Shown here piece by piece: positions 12,967 to 25,200 of a stretch of DNA of 64,000 nucleotides. Below the pieces are notes generated by a model. The model was not told where the DNA came from, did not search any database, and saw only the letters and a program-made list of their open reading frames with translations. Position 1 is the stretch's first letter. Every line of letters begins with the position of its first letter. This DNA comes from Numida meleagris. Lineage: Eukaryota; Chordata; Aves; Galliformes; Numididae. Position numbers and translations under genes: made by a program. Where the stretch lies: the NCBI RefSeq assembly GCF_002078875.1, contig NC_034415.1, positions 27,063,083-27,127,082 of the forward strand, written 5' to 3'.

Positions 12967-13563
12967 CAGAAGCAGAAGTTTTCGAGGCATCATGATAACA
13001 AACTGGTTTAACTACTCCACTTAGAACACAAGTATTTTTTTTTCTGTACTTTTAGCTCAAGTGGGACATGAGGCCTTTCTCAAAAGGGAGAATATTTAGG
13101 CAGTAAGAACAAATTTCTAACTTTAATTTTTATTTAATCTTTTTTATTAAAAGGTACAGAAAGATTTACCCTGGAAATGGAAATACCTTTTTCTGAGTGC
13201 CTGTATCACTATCCATACAAATAGCTCCAATCTTTTTTTTTTTTTTAATTGCTTACTTGTCAGGCCTATTGTGGTATTGTGGGGTTTTTCTGTTTGTTTG
13301 TTTTCTGACATGTGAGTGCTCTGATTTAGAGTTTGTACCGTGAGAGACTGGAAACAAGATCGATAAAACGTGGCTGAACCCTTCTCTCTTCCTGTTACTG
13401 AAAGTTAGGCTTCATCTTCACATAAATCTAAGAAAATTAATCTGGATCAATTTTGAAAAAGGATTAATGTAAATGTAAAGATAGAAGATGGAGGCATATA
13501 AACAAAATATTCCAGCATATATTTCAGTGTGAATTTGGTGGACATGAGCTGCTCTGCAGTAGT

Positions 13564-13657
13564 TGCCTGTATGCTTGTGGTAAATGTGATGTAATGTGGC
13601 CCGGTGTGAAATAAATTATTTCACATTTACCCCTACAGATCTGCTTGTGTACAGGCA
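13564..13657. repeat. Nested palindrome with three pairs of matched arms
   Basis: Three perfect arm pairs are arranged around different centres. TGCCTGTA (13,564-13,571) pairs with TACAGGCA (13,650-13,657). GGTAAATGTGA (13,579-13,589) pairs with TCACATTTACC (13,621-13,631). TGTGAAATAA (13,605-13,614) pairs with TTATTTCACA (13,616-13,625) across one base. The last two share the right-hand TCACA, so they would be alternative structures. This could be a short non-autonomous DNA transposon, a structured RNA, or a cluster of inverted binding sites. It is followed by an AT-rich, homeodomain-site-like stretch. No known family is recognised. Confidence 0.8.
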
Positions 13658-14190
13658 GTAATTATAATTTATATGCTGTAGATTCACATCTAAGCTTAGT
13701 TCACAGTCATTGATTTCCAGGCCTGTATGAGAATGAAACGGCCTTATTCTGTATGTGTTGCACTTCACAAGTAAGGTCATCGTCATTCTGCATCCACCAA
13801 GTGTTTTATGAAGGGAAACAGATCGACTCTAAATTCACATTTCTACTTAACTCAGCTTTCTTTTTGTATACATTGCCAAGCAAACAAACACTTTTCCACC
13901 TCTTTCAGAGTCATCATCTTTGGAAGAAGTTGTCACATTGCAGTCCAGATCTGCGAGTGGACCTGTCTTTGGTGGCAGTGGTGAGTCTAAGACAGAGCTA
14001 TCGGGGTTTTCTCACTCCAAGTCACATAAAGCATAACACTAAAACATGCAAGAGAAGGTTGTACATGATATATCACAAAATGTGGTTTGGCACAAAGTAC
14101 AGTAACAGTTTAGGGAACAGGCTGTTCTTTAAATAATTTGCTTTTGTTTTCGTGTTATAATTCTTCATGCTGCTGATTTACAGCAAAGGC

Positions 14191-14213
14191 TTTTTTTTAA
14201 AAAAAAAAAAAAA
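14191..14213. repeat. T8 directly followed by A15
   Basis: The eight T's and the first eight A's form a self-complementary block. No other structure is seen around it. Confidence 0.95.
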
Positions 14214-14452
14214 GCAGACCCACAACTAATCCATCAAAAAGACGCAGTATGTGGTTTCTTTGTCAAACATTTAAATAAATCATTCAGCCTTCTCTGGAGT
14301 ATTTGTATCCTATTCACATTGGAATAGCATTGTTTTTCTTTTGAACCGTGAGCTGGATATTCAAATGTTGATGCATGTAGATGCACATGCACAAATACAC
14401 ATGCCTGGCTTTGAAAATCTGATCTTAAACGCACAGGAGGTGAGTGAATGAT

Positions 14453-14680
14453 GTGTGAGACGGGAGGAAATTGCCAGTGCTCAGCTAAAAAATCTGAAGG
14501 ACGGGGAGCTGAGATGTGCTTATCACTGAGCTTTGGCAGGGGTCAAGGAGGTGACTTGGTAATTGTTGCCTTTTAGATCTGATGTCATCATTGAGCTAAG
14601 CGCAAAACCAGCAGCTAATCCAAAAAAATGAAAAGAACATTAGCTGCACTTATATCTGCACTTAATATTGCTATCTGTTG
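14453..14680. promoter_or_regulatory. Possible conserved non-coding regulatory element
   Basis: This stretch is less AT-biased and less run-rich than its surroundings and packs several motif-like words: 'aggggtcaaggaggtgac' (nuclear-receptor half-site-like), 'tgatgtcatca' (bZIP-like) and 'cagctaatcc' (homeodomain-like). It lacks the homopolymer clutter of adjacent sequence. The call is by eye only, with no conservation data, and such words occur by chance. Confidence 0.25.
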
Positions 14681-15781
14681 TTGTTTTTGTCTGTCATTCA
14701 CAAGTAAGTTATGCTTTTGGTCTGTATTGGTAGGTTTATGCTGCAGACAGTAACTACTGAGCAATGCAGACATGTCTTACATAAATTTAACCTTAGTAGT
14801 AGTAATATTGATAAAAGAAAATAGTGTAAAGTAAGATTTCTTTGGCTGTTAGGGGTTTGTGTGATGTTGCTACTACAGTTAGTTTTTGTGTTTGCTCCAC
14901 AATGTAAAAGTTAGCGGAGTAATCAATGGATTTTTAAATTCCATTACAAAATAAAAATAAGAAATTTTTTTTCTGTGTTAATGCAGAATTTATCATTCAC
15001 ATTTAAATGAATTTCTTTTTTCATTTTTATATCAGCTGTCATTTCTAGAGACTTTTGTCTTCCTACAAGTTTAGGTCAAATTCTGAACGTAAAATACTTT
15101 TTTTGTGAGGGAAAATTCTCCAGTTTTCTTAACCAGAAAAAGATGTTTTGCCACTTACAATATTTTCTGCATTTTTGAGTGCATTGTTGACTGAATCTGT
15201 TCTACTAACAAATAATTTTGGTCTCTTCAAAATGGTCCAAAACCAGAACCTTGCTTCTGTTTTGCACATTTCATTTGTTTTGGGAAAAAAAAATAGAGTA
15301 TATTTTCATCTAAAAATGAAAGCGTAAGAGAGACAAAATGCAAAATGAATCTTCTCAGAATTGGCCATTGCAAAATGACTTCACATCTGTCTTTAAAAAG
15401 AAGCTTGTTTTTCACTCGAGGGAAATGTGGCAGGGCCAAACTACCTGCTCTTCAGAAGTACATGAGACATTACTGGGCAAACCTTCAAAAATGGGGCTTA
15501 CAGGTACATGTAAAGGGAAAAAGGTGTGCAAGTGTCTGACTTGGTGGACTAAAAGCAGCAAACAAGCACTTAGATTGTTAAGCAAAGTGGAGACTAAGCA
15601 TGGACAGAGGGGAAATGCTAGTGATGGTAAAAGCTGCTTAGACTAAATCATGTTGCATATAATGTGACTTGAGGCATCAGCCCTCGAATGAGTTCTCTCT
15701 TTCTGAAGCCCCTAATGTTGATGAACACTGCTTATAAAATGTCCTCATGATAATGCTAACCATTGTAAGTGTTGAGGGCAA

Positions 15782-15850
15782 GGGTGAAATCCTGGCTCTG
15801 TTGACATCATTAACAGTTCTGCCATTGATCTGAACTGGGTCAGGATCAGT
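15782..15850. repeat. Degenerate palindromic repeat of the 'gtgaaatcctggcc' type
   Basis: The segment begins 'gggtgaaatcctggctctgt', passes through 'gttctgccattgatctgaac' and ends 'tgggtcaggatc'. The two ends are roughly reverse complements ('gatcctggctc'-like against 'gggtcaggatc'), matching an old repeat found across amniotes whose arms read 'gtgaaatcctggccccattg'. Divergence is high, which suits an old insertion. A related copy lies at 37,225. Confidence 0.55.
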
Positions 15851-16624
15851 CCAAATTAGAGCAGTAGCCTTGCTGACAAAAGACTGCTAGTCAAAGGGAG
15901 GCCCAGCCATTGAGTTCGTCAACCCCATGTGTTATGTTCAGCAAAGGTCAAGAACATGGAAGGTCTCAGATTTAGATCGCGAGGAAGATAAGCGTGCCAG
16001 GCTGAAACAAGGCTCCAGAGAAATCAAGGAATAGCATCATTTAGATATTTGCTGTATTATTTGCTTGAGAATTTTTAAAATATGCTTTATCATAATTCAA
16101 ATCCAGTGTAAGCTGAAGTAGAAGAATATGATCTCTGTGGGAAGAGGTCACAGAAACAATATCTGTGCACCTGCCTACAGATCTATGCAAGCATTTTCAA
16201 AACAAGCATTTTGGAAACAGGCAGCTACTGCTAATCTATTATTGTTTCCATGCAGATATTTATATAAATACCCTTCTTATGAAATGCCACATATGAAAGG
16301 CTTAGCTTTGGATATCGGCAGAAGAAACAAATTCAACCTGTGTAAATACTATCTAAAACTTAAATGGTTTGGAGATCTTGACTTTATAATAGAGACAACT
16401 GTCTTAAAATTGTCTATAGATTATAAAGCATTAATTCAAAAGAATATATGTTCGTAATAGTTTGGAAGTTTTTATTCCCTTAAACATTTTCTATTTGACT
16501 TTTATTTTATGAAAATTTAAGAACGCCTCCTGAAAAGTAGCTGCAAACCTACCCTATCAACTGTATCTATTAATTTCAGATAAAATCATCTGAACATAAT
16601 TTGATAATACATGCTGCAAAGCCG

Positions 16625-16648
16625 TGTATGTGCCAGTGCACACATACA
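16625..16648. repeat. Small hairpin, 8-bp arms
   Basis: TGTATGTG and CACATACA are exact reverse complements separated by 8 bases. It is an isolated hairpin with no gene or T-run that would make it a terminator. Confidence 0.6.
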
Positions 16649-19392
16649 TTCTTTAATTTTCTTCCTGAAACCGGCACACTTTGGAATGATATTTTAATTT
16701 GTTATTATGAAAGGAATGGCAACTGGTTTTTAATGGTTACAGAATGGTGACTCACAACACTGTCCCAGATGCTGTCACCGTCGCTATGAGAGCAGATTTG
16801 CAACATCTTGTCATGGGCACACATCAGTGCTCATGCCTGCTGCCTTCATCCCAGAGGACAGCCTAACACCTGCTGCTGGCAGCGTGCCGGCCCTTCGGGG
16901 AACAAATGTTCCATTGCTGCTGGGTGATAGGATAGGACAGATTCGAGATTTCAAGTGAACTGGCTAAAGGCACCCTAGGGCTCGGTGTACCCACCCCAGC
17001 ACCCAGATGGTTGTCATTTTTGTAGGAATATTAGAGAGCAAGTGGTATGCTTATAGCTGTGCCTTGTAAATACAGAACAAGAGAAAAATCAGCAGCACTT
17101 CGGATGATAAAATTTCTAGTATTAAGTGTAGTTCCTTAGGAAATTAAACATTTTTTTCAGTCAATATCATACTGCTGGAGTAATACATTCCTAGTCTGTA
17201 TTTATCAGGTTATCAACTTGGAAGAATCTAAGTGCAAATTCTTTTCTGAATGGATATAGTGCTTCTCTATTGCAGAATATCCTTAACCTTATGCAGTTCA
17301 CAAATCCTATGCAAAATAAACAGCATTTTTGTTTTTCACATAGTGTTGAGCTGCCATGCCTTTATGTTGCCAAATATACTATGTTAAGATGAGACATAAG
17401 GACAAAATCAAATTGGTTAAATACATTTTGCAAGTGTTCCTTTCAGATTATTTTTCAATACATTTATCATGGAGTTTTTAAGTAAAAGAGTTCAGTGCAC
17501 TAGCTATGGAGAGCCCAAATTTCTCACTGAATTCAAGGGATCTTAGAGGATTCCTGGCTTGGAAAAAGCAGCTCACTTTAGGATCAGGTCCCTCAGTGAG
17601 CACATAGTGTGTATCTTTCCATTTATTACTCAGTGTCCAGTGGAGTGATAATAACAGTGTAACGATGGTTTCACTTCATGTGGATTGAATAGCAGGCTAA
17701 TAAAGATGAGGTTGAGGATTTTTCAACTGTAACAATCAAATTTCAAATGAGATCATTTTTTTTTCCGATGCTTTTGAAAAGTCTTTTTGTCCACACTATT
17801 CCCAAAAGCATAGGTCAAAAACATGCCGTGTATCTGACAGATACAATTCAGGATGCTGAGCATTAGTATTTCAGCTACTGTAGCAGTATCATTTTGGTGC
17901 AGCATTTCAGTCTTTGCACAGGAATTTGCTCCTATGAAAACAGGATCCTTTAAAAATAAAGAGGTTGATCATAAGTTTCTAGCAGGATGGCTTGATCCAA
18001 AATCCGGATAGCTGCAGTTGAGTTCAGAGTGGTTTAAATCAATGTGCAGCAGAGCAAAACCCAGGTGGTATTTCATTTTCACTGCAGTATGCTGCACTTT
18101 TATGCAACAAATCAATCTAATCTATATCACAGTATACTGAGCAACATCCTGAACTAACAGCAGGAAAATTCCGGATGGCTTCCACCAGTTGTAAAAAATC
18201 CCTCTTTTTCTCATGTTAGAGCTGCTGATTATTGGGATACATCCCCATAGAGTCTTAGGAAAGAACAGCATCACACAGATCTCTCTGTGGTTCTTTGAGC
18301 AGGTTTGTGTGCCATTCTTTCTGATGGTCTCTAAACTGATTTTCCAGGTGATGATGATTCATAACAGTCTCTCTGCCAATGATCTCACAGTTGTCCCTGG
18401 ACAAGTTGCATTGTTTTTCTTTGACCCGTAATTCTTTCTGTAAAATGCTGCTAATAATATCCACAACTGAGAGGTGTTGGGTGAATCTGTGTGCCTCTGT
18501 GCTGCAGAGGGCTTTGAAGATGAAAAGGCTTATTTAAATGTTAAGTATTACCACTATTGTTATTAAAGATTAAGGATGCATTCTGCCCTCAGATGGACAT
18601 GCGCAGCTGCTGCTATTCCTGTTGCCCATGTTTGCACAAATAACCATGCAATGGTGCAGGGAAGTACGAATCTGGAGACTGTAAGTTCAGCAAGTCGGCT
18701 TCACTGGAGCAAAGACAAGGTTTTTTGTGCAGATGGCTGGCATGCAAATTTGATACAGGCACAATTTTGAGGTTCTTTTAAAGCATTTACATCAAATGAG
18801 CTCTTTTCAGCTTCTGTTGCTCTGATAATATTAACTATAATGAGAAAAAAATAGAATGAAAGAACAGGAAAAATTTTAAGTCCTTGGATAAATCTTCTAA
18901 TCAAAAGCAATGGATAGGATTCAGAGGTCAACCTGAACTCTCATGTCACATTTGGATCATGCTGCATGAATCATCTCTTTTGCAAGGCTTCCTTGTAAGC
19001 CGTGGAGTATCCTGGATTCTGATGTAAGAAATGAGCCCAAAGGTTTTCTTAGTCTTAAAGAACACTACTTACCAGGAATTTCAAACTGAAAAAAACGATA
19101 GAGGCCTTGTTATCACTCAAACATGGTAATTCTGTTCTGCTAATGTTAAAAGTAATTTTTTCACTCTCCTGCATATATGTTTTACAGAAGAGTTCCAAAC
19201 TAAATTTTCTGCCTACACCATGTTCTAGTGAAATTTGGCCGTAGTTCTACGGTCACACTGCCTTTGTTTGGCATCTGTCTGAGTAGACACTTAGCCTTAT
19301 ACTCTTGATACAAATAAAGATCCGAAGGAGAGTCTCTCTGAAGATATTGTCATCTTCTACTTTTTGAAATAGATGGCTTTATTTCAATCTCC

Positions 19393-19415
19393 TTTTTTTT
19401 TTTTTTTTTTTTTTT
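19393..19415. repeat. Run of 23 T
   Basis: The longest homopolymer in the window. It could be the tail of an antisense retrocopy, but the sequence on its right shows no recognisable gene copy. Confidence 0.97.
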
Positions 19416-22039
19416 GGGTTGACTGAGCCCACTTGCAACATGGGGATCATCTGAATTCAGAAAGAGAATAAAGAAAACTGCCAGTTGGTTGTCATCTAAA
19501 AGGTGGTTATGGCAAATGGCAGAGATTCTTCTTTTACCAGGGAAAGCTGCATTTATTGCTTCATGTTCAGAACATTCTGTGAAGTGAACAGAATTGAGGC
19601 TGATCTATGCAAGAATCAGAAGTCAAAGAAATAAAGAAGTTCTTTCAGTTAATGATTTTTATCAGTGCATTTTTTAAGGACAAGAATCAGTAAATCAGTA
19701 AAAGGAGACGCATGCATCTTCAGAATCCAAACATCCAGATCTGATGTAGTTTTTAATAAAAAAGTGGTGCACTGTTTGAGAACTCAATGTTACTACTGAA
19801 GAGCTCAGCATTAAGATAAGAGAAGCCAGGGAGCGTGGGCAAAGCTGACTGACAGAGCAAGCTAGTGTCTGAGCAGCTGTGTAAGTGCTTAAAAGACTCT
19901 TTTTGCCTTTTGAAGTTGAAGACAAAAACAAAGAAAAAAAAAATCTTTTGTTAAGGCTCTGTTGCCCTGGATCGCCAAGGACAGATTCTGGGTGGTCCCC
20001 GTAAAGTTTCTTTTCAGCTTGGTGACTAGACTCATGAGTACTTTTCCAGCATTTGTAGGGGATGAAATGACACTGAATTAATTTTCTTTTCTGAAATAAA
20101 AGGAACGAAAGGAGCAGCTAGACCTCTATGCAACTGTCTTTAAAATCATGGCTGTTGGGCTTGTCTGTATGTTCTACGCAATGTTATGTATTTGTATAGT
20201 CTGGCTCTTCTCAGCAAGATCATCCTTGCTGAACAGCTGAGCTTGGTAACCTTGGATGCCTCTCTTCAGCATTTGGGTTGGCAAACGTTCAGGAAGGTCT
20301 CTGCTAAATGCAAACAGTGGTAAAATAAGTAAACTGCTCACCTTGCTTCTTAGAAAGAGTATTTGTCTCTATAAATTTCTAACAAAAATTGAAGATGTAT
20401 CCAAAACAACAAACGGCTCTAGGATAGAAACTTAATTCTGCATTCACTTGCACAGACAATAAAAACCTTGTGTCTAGTCATGACCTGAGGTAGGCCTGAA
20501 GTGGTTCACGGACACTTGCCAGCTTAGTTGCTCTTCAGCTATGTGATGAAGTCTGAGTGAAATCATGATCTCAGCATAGGAAATTATGATCAGTAAAATG
20601 GTATCAAAGAAGTTCTATCAAATTTTTGCTTAGATCTGGATGATGGCTGAAGCATGAAAGACCTAGAACTTGAATAGACTCTCTTGAAGTGAGATCATCA
20701 TCATTTGTCCTGAAAGAAGTGCTGGAGTCACTGGTGGCTTGCTGGCCCTCCCACTATGTCTGTTGTTGCAAGAATAGCTGAAGGATTTCAGCTTTTGAGT
20801 CAGAGTCTTTTCACTCACTAAAGCTGATTTGATGTATTCTTTATGATAGCAATGATTTTATTCAAATAATAACAACAAGAAGAATATTTAGAAGGGGAAT
20901 TCAGAAGAAAAATCACCACAGAGTTGCTTTCCTTAGGAGAGCACCACTTATTCAAAGACATCATTGTGATCTCCAGCTCTTGTTTATAGCTCTTACCTTC
21001 TGTTTTGCACCATGCTCATCATTGCAGATCATAGATGCCTCCCAACCATGACTATTCTTGTCAGATGTGGTTTGTCCTCTCATTTTCAAGACAGACAGTC
21101 TCTGTAGGATGAGTGAATTATTTTGGCAAAGGAAGCATTTGGGGGGTATTGGCTAGGGCTTGTATGTGCTACGTACGTATGTAGAAAAAAGTATTGCTAT
21201 TGCAAGGGCTAACATTTCTTTTAATTCCATCATCTACCAGAAAATGGTCCCTGGGAAATTCCGGTTATTGATGTTGTAAGAACATAAAATATTCCTTCAT
21301 GCTCAATCCATGTAATCTAGTGTTATCCCAACAAAAGGAGTCCACAGCAAACTTTGAGGGTAGAGTATAAAGGCAAACTAGAGTGACCTTTCTGTTGTAT
21401 AATCATTCTGGTTTTCAGTTGTGAGTAGTTCAGGGATTGGAGGCTTCAGCTGGCTCATCCTGTTCAATGGCCATCAGTAGTTATATTCCCCATGAACTTG
21501 CTTGGCCTCCTTTGTGTCATCAAACTTGCTGTTCTCCAGAACTCTTGTGGGGCTTAGGATTAGATTGTTGCAAGAATATACACTACACAATATGTATGTT
21601 GAAAATATTTAATGTCTAACTCTACAATACTGTTCTACCTGTTCTAAGCTTATATAGCAAGTTGATATTCCTGTTTGAGTAAACAAACAGGTACTAATTG
21701 GCAAAAATAATTGCATCTTAACTTTCTGAGTGCAGTTTTCCAGTGACACCTTAGATCAGTTGTTCTAGGCAGTCTGCACTCTAAAGCTCAGCATGAGTTC
21801 AGCGTCCATGCATGGATCCACAGATAGAGCAGCCAGAGAATATCAGACAAACTTACCTAAACAAAGACCATTAAATGGAAGCATTAAATTAAACGATTGT
21901 GTGGTAAAAACAAAAATTTCCTGGATGCATTTAAAACACAAGGGGCTGAAAGGAGAACTGAGAATGACAGAGGGCAGGTACTGACCCCCATACTGAAAGA
22001 TGTGCAACAAAGGCATTTGCTAAAAGTTCTCATGGAAAG

Positions 22040-22225
22040 CCTTTTAGACAAATTAATTAAGCAATAAGACATGACAGGGTGTGAATCGGTTGGTAATGAT
22101 TTACGCCTATTGTGTTGTTAGGCAGAAGGCCAAAGGCCGAGTGCTGTCAAATCACCTAGGTGTAAATTATCATTTGATAATTTGAGCCCTGGAGTGTGTT
22201 ACTGTAATTAGAAGATGTTCTATCA
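22040..22225. promoter_or_regulatory. Possible conserved non-coding element with imperfect palindrome
   Basis: The stretch holds a TTAATTAA homeodomain-type site (22,053-22,060), an imperfect arm pair ATTTACGCCTA (22,099-22,109) and TAGGTGTAAAT (22,157-22,167; one mismatch), a GGCC-AAA-GGCC mini-palindrome between the arms, and GTAATTAG (22,204-22,211). Sequence texture differs from the flanks, with few homopolymer runs. It could be an enhancer or an old transposon-derived conserved element. No coding frame or known RNA is recognised. Confidence 0.3.
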
Positions 22226-22229
22226 TAAA

Positions 22230-25200
22230 AGTTCGCTACTTGCATTTTTTTTCCATTCTCATCTACATTTTGATATTTAGAATTCTATCACTTACAATGA
22301 AAGTTTTTTGTAAGATATTTCAGACAACAGTTATCTTGAGAGGCTTTAGATAACAAACCCTTTTATATACCACAATGAATAGCAAAAAAGTCAGTGCAAG
22401 CATGTAGTCATTGCAATTCAGTCATTGTACCCTCATTCATAAAACCAGTTCTAGGCAGAGGGAGCTATTAGAGTTATAGGGGGACACACAGGAGGAATGA
22501 GGCAGCTGCAGATGACTTTCACTTCTCACATTAAAATGCACAAAGTAGTCACATGTAGTAGAACATGCTTAAACTTCTTTCGTGACTACATCACAATAGC
22601 CTTCAGTTCAGGTGTCCTGACACTAAATGTTTGTCCACTGGTAATGGATACACTCATAGAAAGATTATTGCTTCAAGGTGATATCAGTGCAGCCACGATT
22701 TCAAAACCAACAAGAAATCTTGTAAATGATGTAACTGTATAATGTTCCAAATCTGTTCTTATAAACTACTGGTCTTAAAATTATTTTGCTGGAGTTTGCT
22801 TTTAATGTTTGCTTATTGATGGCGTATGCTCTTTTTTTGTTGTGATTCTTTTTCAGTCTCTTTTTTTCCCCTCATTCTGTGTTGCTGCCACACATCCTAT
22901 TGCACTCATTTACTCAGAAGGATCCACACAGCAAGATAGTTGGTTTCTCCATCTTTCTAGCATATTATTAGTATTTAGGGTTTGGAAAACTGACAAAGAA
23001 GCAGATGTTGGGATTATTTTATGTAGCTTGAAAACCATATTGATGTACAGTTGTCAGAAGCTTTTATTTTCTCATTTCAAGAAGATGATTATTTTATGAA
23101 GGAAATGGCTCAACTGTACAAGACAAAGAGGAGAGAAAAATGAAATGAAAGTACCTGAGGAAAAAATCCATGGAAGAGTTGATGAATGTTTAGTCTGTGC
23201 CTGAAAGTCTGTGCGGAACACGTGTAATTTATGAAATTGTTCTTTGGGAATAGTCCTGGCTATGCCTGTTTCCCTCGCAGATGCACATTTGATGAATGTA
23301 GTGAAAATGAATCTGCAGTTTCAGGATTTGCACATCCTCAGTCTGCTGTAAATTGTCACACAAAGAAGGCACGATTTTAGTTAGTTTCAGCTTTAATAAT
23401 GGAATGCCCAGTGGTCTGCCTTTCTGGGGAGGAAGCAGTGAGCTTGCAAATAAAGAACCAGGACATGCTTGGCACGTCTTCATTCCTTTCAAGCTATGCT
23501 TATCAGTCAAATTGGGGGAAAAAAGATCTAGCTGATGTTTAAAGGGCAGAGGTCAAAAAAACATAATTTCCATGAATTTTCCATATTTAATATCTTACTA
23601 CTGGGCTTTTTGATATGAAGTAACAAGATCAAAGGTTTTCTTTTAGTAGTTCATGGTTTTGGTTGCTTTGTTTTCATGTCACCTACTCAAATTATGTTTT
23701 ATGAACAAACTGAGTGACAATGGAAAATACTGTGAAGAGAACAGAGTACTCAGTGCTTTGATGTCTACTTCTAAGAATGAATAACCATTCCTACATTTCT
23801 GTAACTCTAATTCTCCTTTTCCCTGACTGTTTCATCACTACCCTTTACTGTCAGATATGAATAAGAATTCAAAATCTGTTATTATACTATCACTGTAATT
23901 TAAGTGTAAGTAATTTGGGCATTTGGCTCCTTCTGGAGGTGAAATAAGTCTCAGAAATGAATTCCTTGGGCTCTAGGGAAGCCAATATCTCTATCTCTTT
24001 TAATCCCATATGCATATATACGTGAACAAGGCATGATACTTTTACCACTGACATATGTGGGAAGACTCTGACTGCAAATAATTGAGAAAAACAGAGCTGT
24101 AAATGGATTGGTGTGACACGTCACTGCTTGAGAAGTAGAGAGTTACTTTCCTACACATACATGCACATCTACATGTAAGCATATGGTCACAAAGAGTAAT
24201 GTTATGTAACTTGAGAAATCTCTCCGTATTTAACATAACAGAGAAGTTAGATGTTCAGTCTTTAGAAAGCACACAAAACTGGTTGAAAATAGAGTAACTT
24301 TCAGGTCATATAGACAAGTAAATCCTTAGGAAATTTGAAAATATCTTAATTATTAATGCCAAACATTCTCTTTGTTTTTAACCATAAATCTCCGCCATGA
24401 AATAGAATTCATTATGTCCAGATTTATACGCTCAACAGGGACTTAGATCTTTCTGGATGCCTCCCAAGAATCTAATAGGTCATAAAAATGTACTGATCTA
24501 ATAAAGTCAACAGGTAGTTGATACAATATTTGGAGTGCATTTTCCAGTTACAGGGCTACAGCATGAAATTGTGTAGATCTGCCCCTGGACATTCATCAGA
24601 AATACCTGCCTTTGATTTACTTACCTAGCCACTGGTTTCTAGCTAGTGTAACTAACTTAATTCAAAGGCAACTGGGACAGGATGTATCTGATAGTAAAGT
24701 TATTTCCACTAAGATATTTAAGAAACAGCATGCATTTTTTTCCATTTTTTAGTGGAAACATCACTATTAATCGTGACTTAAAACAACAATTGTTATTGCC
24801 TGTATTTACCGCAAGATAACTAGATCAATCCACAGCTTACTTTTCTTCATCATCTTTTTATTTATTTTAAAATATGAATTTCATGGGTGTTACTGACAAT
24901 GAAGGATAAAGAAAAGAGGGTCAGCTATCAACTACTGCTCCATGTGCTCCAATTCTGTTCTCACAGCAGTGGGTTGTTAGTACTTAGCTCTGCACAGCCT
25001 TAAAGTTAAAAATAATTAAGATATTTCAAAAAGTTTGATTGAAAACTCTATATCCAATCCTCATTTAGCCCTTGGGAAGATAGTTTCAAACTTCTCTATC
25101 TTTTTGTCATAGCCTAGTCCCAAGGTTGAAATTCAGATTAATCCAGAAGTAACTATGATGTAAGCCTTATCTTTGTAATTATGGTCCATCTTTGTGATAT

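Larger units (their letters stand above)
13660..22035. other. No gene seen; unique sequence
   Basis: Besides the listed repeats and the possible regulatory stretch at 14.45 kb, nothing is recognised. The 127-codon frame at 13,753-14,136 (plus) and the 109-codon frame at 16,128-16,457 (plus) have no recognisable features. A somewhat GC-richer patch occurs at about 16,770-17,010. Confidence 0.65.

Noticed and set aside
16899..16912. Steroid-receptor-like palindrome GGAACA-AA-TGTTCC
   Set aside because: The spacer is two bases, whereas the known receptor element needs three.
19393..19415. T23 as the tail of a minus-strand processed pseudogene
   Set aside because: No gene-like sequence or target-site duplication is visible to the right of the run.
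22127..22145. U2 snRNA-like words on the minus strand ('actcggcctttggc')
   Set aside because: Only about 13 bases resemble the U2 5' region and nothing further matches, so it is not a U2 copy.
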